Below are positions 19,714 through 31,575 of a stretch of DNA of 46,205 nt, one piece after another (positions within the stretch are counted from its first letter, which is position 1; the number at the start of each line of letters is the position of its first letter). Source of the stretch: Phoronis australis. Its lineage: Eukaryota; Phoronida; Phoronidae. Both the position numbers and the translations under genes were made by a program. The notes under the pieces are model-generated. The model was not told where the DNA came from, did not search any database, and saw only the letters and a program-made list of their open reading frames with translations. The stretch lies in contig NMRA01000579.1 in NCBI GenBank assembly GCA_002633005.1, positions 219,120-265,324 on the forward strand. Reading direction: 5' to 3'.

Positions 19714-19929
19714 ATGGACCCGGTAGTAATTAGAGAAATAAAAAAGATTAAACATGAAGTTGAAACTTTATTCAATTTAACTACATATCAGTCAGAATTT
19801 GAAAAAGTTTGTATTAGTTGGATTCCCCGACAATGTGAATGCCTGGGGCAGTCGCTCCGTCGCCCACAGCTCCCCCCCCTTCTGCACAGTGCTTTGATTC
19901 TTAGTCTCGCATCCAGTCTCCATAGTTAG
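19714..19929 (+). CDS. Short frame with a lysine-rich N-terminus, unknown
   Basis: A 71-codon frame starts just right of the LTR-like insertion. The first ~45 residues (charged IREIKKIKHEVE, then a WIPRQ segment) look protein-like, while the remainder is low in information. The ATG has no special context. It could be a fragment of a retroelement gag or an unrelated exon. I do not recognise it. Confidence 0.15.
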   Translation: MDPVVIREIKKIKHEVETLFNLTTYQSEFEKVCISWIPRQCECLGQSLRRPQLPPLLHSALILSLASSLHS

Positions 19930-22180
19930 CATTAGAGTCAGGGACCAGTTCTAAAACAATGCCATTTGGTCAGATTTTTTTGCTACCGTTGACTACAATC
20001 TGAATTGTACGCGTACTTAATGTCTCCTATCGACTATGAATATTAACTTTCTGTCCTAATATTCAAATACTTATTCAATAGCTGTTCAGTGATTTCAAGT
20101 CTTCAGGCTGTTCCTTCTTGGATAACCTTTGTAAGAGACGAAACAGCCGTACATTGACGTACTGTGCCTGTGTCTATGGTGTAAATCAAAAGAAAATGCT
20201 CGCGGGCTCCGTCGTCAGCAGTAGTGGTGTCACAGCGGCGCGTTTATCATCTGAATTACAAGTCAAATTACCTCAGTTAAGAATGTAACAGCGTACTTTT
20301 TCAGCTCAGCTGATTTAAATGCATCGCCAACGAGCCTCCCATTTGGCAATGTGGGTAAAAACGGTCCGCCTCAGAGAAAGAAAAAGACCGAGAAAACGAG
20401 ACAAAGTCCACAGGAATTCGGTGCGAATGCACAATTCAAAGGTCTGAACGTAGTACCCCGGTTCTGGGTTCCCTTTTTTGTTCAGTAAAAGGCCCACATA
20501 CTGAAAAATTCGAACCCCCAATGTTTCAGGCTGGGTGCGTGCATGGAGTAGGGGATATCTTTTATGAATTGCGCTTTAATCGGCTTGCAAAAAAGACGAT
20601 CAACCAAAATCATTCTCCATGAGGTATACAAGTACCAGGAGAAAGCCAACCGGAAGAAACCCTGACCTCGACTGGGAATGAATCATCGCCGGAAACAACT
20701 GGACGTCATGAGGGCACAGCATCAGCTGGGAGAGGGGAAGTGGGCACGAGTTATGGTGGAAGAGCACAGATCAGAATGATATGAAAACATGCATGTGCCA
20801 CTGTTTCCTATATAGAAACAATTTGACCAAATTTATGAAATTTCACCGAAGAAATCAAGTTATAGAAACTACAACCAGGGAGCCAGCAGTAGTCAAATCA
20901 TAAACAATAGACACACACCACTGTCATAGTCATAGAAATATATTTGCAAAAAATAATGAAGCACCTTGATGGGGTTAACGAGTTACAACTGCCGAACGCC
21001 CGTAATCAAGAACAAGATGGACAGGTATGTCCTTTCCATCCGGGATAGTTGAAAACAAACAAAAATCCCACAGTTTCTATTTTTTAGTTTCTTAGTCATA
21101 CAGAAATCACCAGCATTACGTGAATTGACCTCCAAAGCACCTCATAAATGGCTAAAAGCAAGTATGGGCAAAATTTACCACAGTTTTTGCGCTTTAATTT
21201 AGGTGGAAAACCTCTTTAGAAGTGAGAAGACTGTCTTCTGATAGAGAGATTCGAATTTTTACAAAAATATTATAAACATTTTTTCTCTACCTTTTATTTG
21301 CACTGTTTTAAAACTATTTTACTTAATTTACCTAAATGAACCAAAACTGGGTTATTTTGGGCCAAAATGTTGATGATGCTCTTTAAAATGATTAACCCGA
21401 GTAATATGAAATAAACCCTTTTGAAAATATGTCACCAGGATGATACAACACAATCGACCGCGTGGAACGGCAGTTATGCTTAGAAAACCCACAGTCAAAG
21501 CGTACACGGCAAATTTATCACCGTCAGTGAGTCCTCATGAAACACTTTTTTCACATCTGAAATGCTCCACAATATGAATGAATAATTTCTTTGCCCACCA
21601 TTTTCTGTCCTTGCTCAACGTTTTCCCTCTTGCCTACTACTGCCCTCCCCCCGGCAGCCTTCTTCAATTATACTTGTGCTATGTAAATAACCGCGGCACC
21701 CAGAAGCGATCTGACACACGAATAAAGCTCACAGTTCACGCGAATTTTTAAGTCGTATATGAATGGCCTCAATTAATTATTCCCTCTTTCCCCTAAGACC
21801 TTTTGTGATACTTTGGCGCCACATCGGGAACTCCATCGAAAAGAACCAGTTCATGTAGTTTGCATGCTGGGGACCTAATTCCATTTTTGGTTTGCGCTCA
21901 GTGAGACTTCGCAACAGGTAACTATGGTAGGCGTGGCCTAACAGTGTTTGTCGGCACTGCCCATTGAGTGCATCTAATAGAACAACGGGGAGTGAATGCG
22001 CGAAGCCTCTAGTCACGTGACTCTTTTATTTCCCGCCAATGAGATTCAACTGAATATTGCTGTTCAAATCCCAAAACCAGTGCTTTTGAGACGAGAGAGA
22101 CGTGCGATTATTACTGCCAGCGATTACTACTGCGATATACGAAACCTTATTACTACTTCTACGAGATCTGTATATATTGT
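19930..22180. other. Non-coding stretch without recognised features
   Basis: Only short, unconvincing frames on both strands. A CACGTG palindrome lies in AGTCACGTGACT near 22011. No repeats stand out. Confidence 0.35.
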
Positions 22181-22186
22181 GAAACC

Positions 22187-22232
22187 TTTGCTACTACCAC
22201 TACTGGTACTACTACAACTACTACTACTACGA
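22187..22232. repeat. CTA/CTACTA-rich imperfect microsatellite
   Basis: The interval is dominated by CTACTAC-type triplets with interruptions. It is bracketed by two similar sequences, ACGAGATCTGTATATA before it and ACGAGATCTATATAAT after it, so the array seems to have expanded within a short direct duplication. The apparent serine-rich frame on the minus strand is a by-product of the triplet repeat. Confidence 0.7.
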
Positions 22233-22403
22233 GATCTATATAATATATTGTGTGGAGTGCCTGAACAAGTGATAGGCCTAATGCCTTTCATAGACACAGC
22301 TTCTGTGGATCCAACACCCAGTAAGTACTCTGCTTTTACCACACATGTTAAGTCGACGTTATGTTTGTTCGAAAACGGTTGCCAGGCAAACACCAATAAT
22401 TGA

Positions 22404-25400
22404 CAACAAAAAGCATAACGACACAGGCCATATGCTTGGGGGTTTCTGGGGTGTGACCCTCAACAATTGCTCATTTAGATGACCAAGAATAAAAAGTTGG
22501 GTAAGGATGGAAAAAGGTGAGCAAAAATATCATTCAACTTAGAGAGTTTTGAAATGTGTGATTGCATTTTGATTCTTTATGTGTTTGTGATAGATTTGCC
22601 TTACTCTTAAATTGCGGATTTTCTTATCATTATTAAGTCTTGTATGTCAAATTCTATGGTAATAATTGAAGATCGGATGAGCCTTTTAATGGTTTTAAAG
22701 CCCGAAAGCTTCGGAATTCAACATTAATGGCTAAGCGTTGGCGTTAACTTTATGATGCAATGTTGTTAGTTATCGCTGAGTTGTTGAAACCGCAGTTCTC
22801 TTTCAAAATATTCACTGGCTTGAGTACCTGCAAAATGTCAATGGTTTATATACTTTGATAGGGCCTCATCACAAAACGTGAACCAACACAGTAGTTTTCA
22901 AGTGTTTTTGTCGCCATAATGGAAACTATCGTGGAAATTTATTGAAAACCATGTCTAAAATACATGTTATGGCTCGTGAGAGATATAAAATAGCATTCTA
23001 GAGGTTTAATAGTCCTTCCTGACTAAAGTTAAGTTAAACGGGACAAGACGACTGTTGGACCACGTCAGTGCTAAATGACTAATTAATCCGGGGCTCTCAC
23101 GTCCAATATACACGAAAAACTAGGCCGCAAAAATGCTGAGAATGACGTCCTAATCGAACTTTTTGAAGAGCAAAAAAATTAATTTAAGAATGAAATAACC
23201 TCACTGATAATAGATTTCCACGAGGATTTCCATTAAGGCGAAAGATCATGCAGAACAAAATCTTAAACGGACAAAAATGTTTAAACACATCACGTCATGA
23301 CCATAACTTATCATTTAAATCATTCTCTGCCATTGGTGTAATCGTATGAATGGGATGCTAATACTAGTAGGCGTAAGTGTCAGTGAAAATTTCTATAATC
23401 ATGCCGTGGACAATTTTTATTTTCACTGAAACACTCAGCAACCCTAAACATCTCAAAATGCCGTTTTTCGAAAGCCTTATTCTGCCTAACGTTTTATCTT
23501 TTCGCATAATTGCTCCAAAATATATTTCAAGTTGTTTGGAAAAGCGCACGGCGTAATTTCGCCTAGTAAAGAGCACAGGCTACTGATAACACAGTAGCAC
23601 ATCCAACGTTTAGAATCTCTTCGAATTTTGCATCACCTCACTGTCAACGACTAAGCCGCTGGTTATCGGACTGAACCCGGCTGAGTTGAGTGAGAACTCA
23701 GACCCATGCGGGACTTCAGCCGGCCGGTAAAATAAGACTTCCGTACTGACTAATCTCTCTATAGACCTCTGAGAACAAAGATCACCACACTTCAGGCCGG
23801 CTCAGGCTGATTTTCTACTCATTGGGTACCAAGCCCGGTTATCGTTTCATTTGGACACAATGAGATATAGCTCATTGCTTCACACAAAGGTAGAGTTGAA
23901 TAACGCTAGGGCATCACTAAAAAGCAAGACTTTGAGAGATTACGTGAGATACTGTCATGTATTTTAAGTTATAACACCCGTTGTAGGTCCTAGTTTACTG
24001 AAGGGGCCGCTGGATGGCGCGTTGAACGTTTTCAAAAAAATGGCGCGGCGAATGTAAGAACCACCACATGAGACAGAATTTCGTTGAGTAGGCTTACACG
24101 CTACAGCGATTTCAAAAATGTATCCGGGTCATATAAAAACATACACCCTTGAGTACATGGGGTCTGCGGTGGTCCCGCCCGTAGGGTATCACACCATTTG
24201 CATTGAGCCTAACCCCACGCCGTCGACACTTGTCAGACTCTGACCGAATTAGGGTAAATATAACTTATAATTATTTGAATTCAGATTGTAGTGTCGACGA
24301 GGGTCACCCAAAGATCATTTGTTGTAACTATCAAGTTGTTTTTGTAATAATAAGCACCAGCCACGGTCTACGGTTTGCTGATAGCAGCAACATTGCCCGT
24401 GCACATGGCGCCACTGCGACTGCTATGCAGGCTGCTACACGGTTAGTCGGTTCAGGCGTTAATTTCCACTAAGCTAATTAAGAGTACCCCAGTTTCATAA
24501 ATAACGCTTTGGTTTTGATTTCCTGAGTCTTTGCTGCTTAGCGAAGGCATGGAATTAGTCTCGTGTCTGGGAGTATCTTTACAGTGGGGATTATCATTGG
24601 GCCTCACTGCCTCTGACCAACTAACCAGGCTCTTGAGTGTTGTGTTTGCCAGCAAAATCTCAGTTGAAACTCAGACCAATGAGCCTGAGGTTGAAATAAA
24701 TAGGAATTAGCTTGAAAATTATGCTTGAGAAAATTTTATTGAAAATTATTAATGCTACTTCGGAGGCATTTTTAAAATTATTAATCTTTTGTTTGTTCAA
24801 CAAATTTTGTCAGTTGTGTTGAAGTCCTGTATTTGTGAAATATATGAATGATGCGATAATCATAACTTCTAAAAAGCTCATTTGTCCTTCTCATTGCTTT
24901 AGTTTTATTTTTGGTTTGATAAACAACACAAACTGTACCCGAATATATACCAATATTGACCTACCGATTGGAGGCCATGCTGAATTCATATCAGTAACTT
25001 GATGGTCCATACTAATAACGTATTATCCTTATGAGTAGTCTGGAGTTGGCAATGGGGCAACTCCGGATAGTCTGGAATCAACAGAAAACCACAGATCTAT
25101 TCGACCGATTACATTTTATTGCCCGTGAAGCGGATGGTTTGGTGATAAGAGCTCGGTGGAGCGTGAAACCCCTGAGGTCCCAGTCAAGTCCTCATGACAA
25201 TTCCGGGTGCATTTTTTGTTTTACTGTTCTTAACTGATTTTTTATGTTTAAGTTATGAATCTGGTAGTCTCCTCGGCCAAGGCTGCGTAAGTCAAAAGTT
25301 GTTGTATTGCTTGATTGTTGGACAAATCTTATGCTAACAAGATTTCCACTCAAGTTGACGGTAATGCTTGCACTGTTTAGGGTACGAAGTTCAAAGTAAA

Positions 25401-25890
25401 AAAAAAACAAACAAAAAAAAACAAAACAAACATAAATAAGACAAACGCCCAACATGCTTTTAAAATTGAAAAGTCTTTAGTATCTGTCTTTGAATTAACA
25501 TGTATTCCTTAAGAGAAATTGGCTAATAGATTTTCTTCAGCATCTCGGCTAACCCACGACATTAGTTTTTGAATCGATTACGACAGGTGATTCAGTCCGG
25601 CTTAGGCTCGCTTAAGTGTTGTGCAGACAAAAGCCAGATGTTACATGCTGGCAACGCTCCTGGACAGTTATAGATGTTGTATTGCAGTTTGCAATCCTTA
25701 CTTGACATGAACTTAGCTGTCTGTTGGGTAAATTTCTAGTACTTGCTTTGTTTGAAAAATTACATTCAAACTGATCATTCATACAGTTCGGAACAAAATC
25801 TATAGCTGATTTGAGCCATGTTATAGTCCTTGGCCACTGACACGAACTCCGACTTGGTCGTATCACTCACATGTGAGCAAAATTGCTGAA
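22404..25890. other. Anonymous stretch, no supported gene
   Basis: AT-rich DNA with scattered short frames. Items of note are a perfect 7-bp hairpin CTGAGTT/AACTCAG at 23681-23701 and one copy of a ~42-bp sequence at 24891-24933 that recurs at 26099-26140. The A/C-rich run at 25398-25435 is a degenerate AAAAC/AAAC simple repeat. Confidence 0.35.
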
Positions 25891-25947
25891 GGTATCCCAT
25901 TGTGAATTTGCTGTTATTAATGGGTGAACTTTATTTATTTTCTGTAG

Positions 25948-26430
25948 GTTCTTTTTGGGATGCTGCCCTCTTAGTCGACCGACCATGGATCCATGCACCT
26001 CCACCTCCTTGTGACCCTATACCACCTGCAATTGACTATCAGCCAGTAAGGTATATGAACATGTCAATTGAATATGTTGGCCTAAAAAAGGTATTTACTC
26101 ATTGCTTTAATTTTATTTTGGTCAAATGAACAACACAAACCTTAAATGTCTTATCAGCTGTTATATTGTTTACTGACATCGCTTGCAGATAAGCAAGATC
26201 TTATTGGCGGTTCATGGAAGACCACACTCACTAACATTCCTGTTTTCCACCAGCTCGACCGCCTGCTTAGTGAATTCGACCTATCAACAACGCTGGGAAC
26301 ACGATTTCGTTGCCATCTGTAAACCATCATCTTGAGGAGCCTGAGCCATACTCACCACCTGCTTAGAGACACATGTCACCTGTGCCCAAAAAGAGGCTTA
26401 TCATGCCATTTGATGAGCGATGTCTACTGG
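25948..26430 (+). pseudogene. Decayed proline-rich coding fragment(s)
   Basis: After an acceptor-like TTTTCTGTAG, an open frame of about 45 codons reads as plausible protein (DRPWIHAPPPP, then YMNMSIEYVGL) and ends at a donor-like AAG|GTATTT near 26091. About 160 bases further on, a second frame (26251-26430) contains the phrases NTISLPSVNHHLEEPEPY and KKRLIMPFDERCLL, interrupted by stop codons inside PPA motifs, and is followed by GTGAGC. Seen: two protein-like segments with splice-like borders and stops in the second. Inferred: a dead host gene or transposon gene. Family unknown. Confidence 0.3.
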
Positions 26431-27635
26431 TGAGCATTGTGCATCTTTGATTTGTATTTTCCATTGAGAATACAGGGAAATTTCACCAATGTAAGACACA
26501 GTATGTCTGACGAGTGAATATTTATTTTTTTTTCGTTTGTATCTTAAAAGATAGGTAGGCACCAAGTCTATGCTTTCCATTTTTAAGATCTATGAAGTAG
26601 TTTTAACCATCATACATTATAGCCTTTGACAAATGAACAATGATCAATTTTAGGAATTTACTTTCATTCGAAGTTGGTGACAATTAGACCATTTGTTAAT
26701 GCAGATGCTCTCTATTTTGTATGAAAAAGTACTCTTATTACTGCACCGTTATGCCCATAGTGGGCTTATATCCGAAATAATGATATTTTTCAAGAGTAGT
26801 TTGCATAATGGCTCATGCGCCTAAATTTTGCATGTAAGCCCAAGTAGTGTCCCCTGCATAGGCCAATACATCAATTGTACATAGGTATACTTGTTTTGAC
26901 TACTGCTGTACGTCCTATTGACATTTTTACGTTTGCCTCTCTATCGGATTGTTCTGAAACCCCCACAACCCTCTCGACCCATGACCCCCTCGACCCACCA
27001 CCCCTTCGACCCACGACCTGTGGCAGTAGAGGTATCTTTGCGCTTTGTACTCATTTCATAATCTTATTACGTCGCTGGGTGACTTTCCCATAATACACGG
27101 CTACACGCAGGCTGACATCTGGTGATTAAAAATAGAAAGTGGGGTGAGAACATCGGTGGTCTTGAATAGCACGCCGTATTGTGAGCACGCTATCGTTGTC
27201 ATGGAAATAGTTCCACGAGAGGCTATCAATGACCCAGTTCTTGTAAACTTAGGGAGAGAGTACATAAACGTGAATGTACAGAATTTCACATTTTTATTAT
27301 TTGCCTTGTATTGTATACTCGTTTTCAATATACTCCGTATAACGTTACTTTTTGTGAACAGTTTGTTTTTTTCTAACTGTATTTACTGGTGAAATTACAG
27401 TTTTGTCGATTCCTCCGCAAAAACATTGAATCTGCAATTCACTGAAGAGTAGACAAGACGATAACACTCTGCTGGTAACAGCATTTGTAACGTTGGTAGG
27501 TTTTTGATTTCGTTTGGTTGCATTGCTTTTTTCTGTTTTTGACTTTCAAAGTTGCCGAATCAACTGCGTTAATTCAGGGGGAAAAACAGGGAAAAGCCAG
27601 CCGCACTCACGGCCCAACTCATTGGTCCTCAGTGC
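26431..27635. other. Intergenic stretch with an outer inverted repeat
   Basis: No gene recognised. A GACCC-rich sequence at 26967-27012 is matched in inverse orientation at 27674-27722. Small frames near 27101-27392 on both strands lack recognisable content. Confidence 0.35.
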
Positions 27636-27725
27636 TTGTTCTATGTTCAGATGGAGTCGAGCTTGTGTAGTCTAGGTCGATGGGGTTGTGGGTCGAGGTG
27701 TGTGGGTCATGGGTTGAGGGGGAGT

Positions 27726-27929
27726 ATCAGTGATATTGTGGAAATTGAGAATATCAGTGATACTGTGGAAACTGAGAATATCAGTGATATTGTGGAAATT
27801 GAGAATATCAGTGATGTTGTGGAAATTGTGAATATCAGTGATATTGTGGAAACTGAGAATATCAGTGATATTGTGGAAATTGAGAATATCAGTGATATTG
27901 TGGAAATTGAGAATATCAGTGATATTTTG
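27726..27929. repeat. 27-bp minisatellite, seven full copies plus a part
   Basis: Seven consecutive 27-base units (ATCAGTGATATTGTGGAAAT then TGAGAAT, with a few substitutions) run from 27726 to 27914, followed by a partial eighth. Because 27 is divisible by three, the array stays open in more than one frame. On the plus strand it encodes repeats of ISDIVEIEN within a 101-codon frame at 27636-27941. Whether this is translated is unknown. The array abuts the LINE remnant that starts at about 27944. Confidence 0.95.
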
Positions 27930-27943
27930 TCTAAAAAATAAGC

Positions 27944-29228
27944 AACATTGATCGAGCAAGTTTAGATACTGATATTAATCCGCAAGAAATAGAAGTTGCA
28001 TTAAAGAAAATGAAAAAAATACAGAAGTTAAGTAACTGAAGGTTTTACTGTTTAATTCAATAAATACTTTTGGAAGGAGTTATTTAGATCTTTAAAGTGT
28101 AGTTTTAAAATGCATGCTCTCCCAAATTCACAACTTCTGAGGGTAATTAAAGTTCTGCCAAAACCCTGTAAGCCCAGAGAATTTTTAAAAAATTGTGGAA
28201 CCTTGTACTTGTTAAATTCAAATTATAAAGTTTTGCCATCATTTTTAGCACCAAGACTGAAGAAATTTCTTGAAAAATTGATTCACCCAGATCAGTGGGT
28301 TTTTTATGTGGTTGATTTATTGGTGAAAACACCAGAACTATTAATGTCATTTCATTATACGGACTCGAGAAAACTTCCGGGTCTTGTAAAAATAGCGGAT
28401 TTTGGAGAAGTATTTGATTCATTGTCCTGGAGTTTAATGTTCTTAAGATGTTTGGGTTTGGAGATATTTTTAGGTGAAAAATTACTACTTTGTGTCATTC
28501 AAAATGTCACTGCCTCTGACTTTTTCAAAGTTGATCATGCTTAAAAATAATTATGAAGTAAAGGGAATTAACTGTGGAACCCGAGAAATAAAAATTCTAC
28601 TGTGTGCTGATGATACAATTATTGTAACAATTGGTTTTGACAAATTTTTTAAAAACGCACTGGATCTTCCGCACCAATTTGCTAAGTATTCCGGTCATAT
28701 GGACTATGGATTGGAACAAGGAAATGATACTTGATTTCACAAAAACTCCATAATGATTTAAAACAGAATTTTCGACTTAGGTGATTTACGTTAGTATGAA
28801 TCTAGACGTCAAAATGATTGATTTGAAGTTAATTCAAAACATGCTGGTATTCAGAATATCTTCCGTTCTTGGTCCAGAAGATACCCCAGTGTTCTGGGAA
28901 GATTTTGTGTTGAAATCTTTGTCAATGCCAAAGCTTATACATCTCTTCTTAAGTCTCCCATAATTGGATTTTTTTGTTTCATTTGATTTGGAATAACGTT
29001 AAAGATAGAATTTCTCATAAGACAATGGTTCAGTATTATAAAAATTGTGGTCTCAACATGATTCATATAGTTTCTTTTACTTAAGCTTTAAAGTAACCTC
29101 ATGGTTAAAAACATTAATAATTCGGCCTGGATACTTTTTTACAGAATTCGAGTCTAGTTGACATTGAAAATATGTTCTATGGAGGAAACTAGTTTTTTTA
29201 AAATGTTACCCAGTCCACAAGGAATCCT
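27944..29228 (+). pseudogene. Broken LINE (non-LTR retrotransposon) reverse transcriptase
   Basis: Conserved phrases of a LINE reverse transcriptase appear in order in different plus-strand frames: a segment before the fingers (TDINPQEIEVALKKM, near 27960), KVLPKP.KPREFLKN (near 28155), IHPDQ, then ADFGEVFDSLSWS holding the first catalytic Asp (near 28400), then LLCADDT where the usual YADD/FADD box stands (near 28605), SMPKLIHLFLSLP (28921-28960), and a thumb-like GLNMIHIVSF (near 29050). A stretch that should lie before the ADD box (the conserved QGDPLSP region) is deleted, and several frameshifts and stops break the rest. No endonuclease domain is seen. The phrasing is closest to L1/Tx1-like elements, from memory of family patterns. 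It is a dead, 5'-truncated copy. Confidence 0.85.
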
Positions 29229-29234
29229 TTTTTT

Positions 29235-29260
29235 GCGTCCACATATTAGTATGTGGACGC
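29235..29260. repeat. Perfect 11-bp hairpin at the left end of the 150-bp array
   Basis: GCGTCCACATA, four-base loop TTAG, then TATGTGGACGC. The right half is the start sequence of the array (it recurs near 30040 as TATGTGGACGCATTATG). The left half is its inverse, so the array begins with a short inverted terminus. Confidence 0.9.
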
Positions 29261-31575
29261 ATTATGCTGTCATCCCCGTCCGTCCGTCCAGTCGTCCGTC
29301 CAGCGTCTGCTGGTCTATCTCCAAAGCCTTTCAACATATGTTCATAAAATTTTGCACACATGTTCCTTTCGTGCATGGGACGGCATGAGCGAACTTTCGG
29401 ATGGATCTGACTATCGGTGTGCCCCCAGGTGGCAATTTTATATTTGTTAACGTTTACCTCAGTCTGTGTTTTCAAAGGTCCTCAACGTATTTTCATAAAA
29501 TTTGGCAAATAGGCATCTATCAGTGAGATTGCGCTATTCTCTCGTTTTTGGATGGATTCGACGTAGTTTGCATCACTAAGTGTCCATTTTTTGCTGTTTT
29601 TGAGTGTTTTTTTGGCGTCCACCCCTCTATCAACCAAACCGCTCTTGGGATAATTGTGAAAATTGGCATGTATATTGACTTCTTTCTATAAAGAAGACGG
29701 GTGACGATGATTTTCTGACAAATTTCGACTACTGTAGCACCTCCTAGTGGCAGTTTATTTTTTTTGCGCCCATGATTGTATCTCCTAAGTCCACTGCAGG
29801 ATCTTTATTAAATTTAGTAATTGTGTCTATATGAAGCAGCCATGACAATGTCTTTCAGGCAGATCCAGTAAATGATCTGCCCCATATTGGCAGTTTCATT
29901 TTTCTGTTTTCCTTTGTTTCTCTGAAGTTCCTTGACACATTTTTGTGAAATTTGGTAAATAGATTTCTATTAAAAATTTATGGCATGTTTCCGTTTTCAG
30001 ATGGACTCCATATTTTTGTGCCATCTAGTTGCCATTTATATGTGGACGCATTATGCTGTCATCTCTGTCCGTCCATGCGTGTTGTCGTCATCTCTGAACG
30101 TACGTTTTCCTCTGTATCTTCAAAAGTTTTGAACGGATTTTCATAAAATTTGGCATGTAGGCACCCATAAGTGAGATGACGCTATCCTTTCGTTTTTGGA
30201 TGGATTCGTTGTAGTTTGCGCCACCTAGTGGCCCTTTTTATTTTTTTCGTCATTTTTTTGTGTCCGCCCCTCTATCAACCAAACTGCTCAAAGGATGATT
30301 GTGAAAATTGGCATGTACCGGTATGTTCTTACTTTAAAGTGGACGGCTGACTAGGATTTTCCGACGACTTCAACTGCTGTGGCGCCTATTAGTAGCAGTT
30401 TTGTTTTTTTGCGCCTATGGCTGTATCTCCCAATTAAAAATGTTCATAGGATCTTTACTAAATTCAGTAAGTGTATTTGTATGATGTTATCAACGAAGGA
30501 CGGCGACTTTTAGACGGATCTGACTACTGGTGTGCCACCTAGTGGCAATTTAATTTTTTCTAAGTTAATCTCTGTGTGTTCAAGAGTTCTCAACGTATTT
30601 TCATAAAATTTGGCATACCGACATCTGTTAATGAGATGACGCTATCCCTCTGTTTTCAGATGGATTCGACCTAGTTTGCACCACCTAGTGGCCATTTTTG
30701 TTGTTTTCGAGTCTAGTCTGTTTTTTGGCGTCCACTCGTCTATTAACCAAACCACTTTCAGGATAATTGTGAAAATTGACATGTATGTTTTTACTATGAA
30801 GTGGATGGCTGACGACGATTTTCCTATGAGTTTGACTACTGTGGCACCTCCTAGTGGCTGTTTTGTTTTTTGCACTTATGGCTGTATCTCCTAAACCATT
30901 TGCAGCATCTTTACTTAGTTTAACAAGTGTATTTATATGATGTTGACAACGGACGACGACGACTTTCGAACGGATCTGACTACTGCTGGGCCCCCTAGTG
31001 GCAATTTTAGTTTTTACATTTGCCAGTCCGTATTTTCAATGGTCCTCAACAGATTTTAATAAAATTTTGAATATGGGCATCTATTGGTGAGATGACGCTA
31101 TCATCCTGTTTTTGAATGGAATCGAGTTATTTTGCGCCACCTGGTGGCCATTTTTTTGCTGTTTTCTAATCTTGTTTTTGGCGTCTGCCTTTTGATCAAC
31201 CAAATCATTCTAGGGATGGTTTTGAAAATTGGCGTATATGTTTTCAGTGTGGAGAGGATGTTTGATGATGGCGACTGACTATTGTGGCGCCTCCTTGTTG
31301 TAGTTTTGTTTTGAATTGCGCCCATAGCTGTATCTCCAAAATGCACTGCAGGATCTTTGTTAATTTTAGTAAGTGAACTTACATGAAGATAACAGCCGAC
31401 GACTATCAGACGGATGGAACGGAAACTGTGCCCTCAAATGGCAATTTCATTTTGCTCTGTTTTCCTTTGTTTCTCTGAAGTTCCTTGACAGATTTTTATG
31501 TAATATGGCATGTTCCCGTTTTTGGATGGATTGCACGTTTTTACGCCATCTAGTGACCATTTTTGTTATACAAAT
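29261..31575 (+). repeat. Diverged ~150-bp tandem repeat array with ~455-bp higher order
   Basis: Three monomer types alternate. Type 1 has TTTTCATAAAATTTGGCA and TGAGATGACGCTATC. Type 2 has CTATCAACCAAAC and GATAATTGTGAAAATTGGCA. Type 3 has GCTGTATCTCC, GATCTTTACTAAATT and ACGGATCTGACTACT. Each ends in a GCCACCTAGTGGC-like core. Cores at about 30226, 30386, 30540, 30686, 30850, 30996 and 31142 are spaced 145-165 bp apart. CGTCCGTCC runs occur near 29278 and 30068. Short frames inside it are by-products. The family recalls the CGTCCGTCC-containing intergenic repeats common in invertebrate genomes. Function is unknown. Confidence 0.85.

Noticed and set aside
22127-22396. Serine-rich minus-strand frame
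   Set aside because: The serine run is a translation of the CTA triplet repeat on the other strand.
25192-25455. Minus-strand frame with an aromatic-rich N-terminus
   Set aside because: The N-terminal part is translated from an A/C-rich simple repeat, and the rest has no recognisable content.
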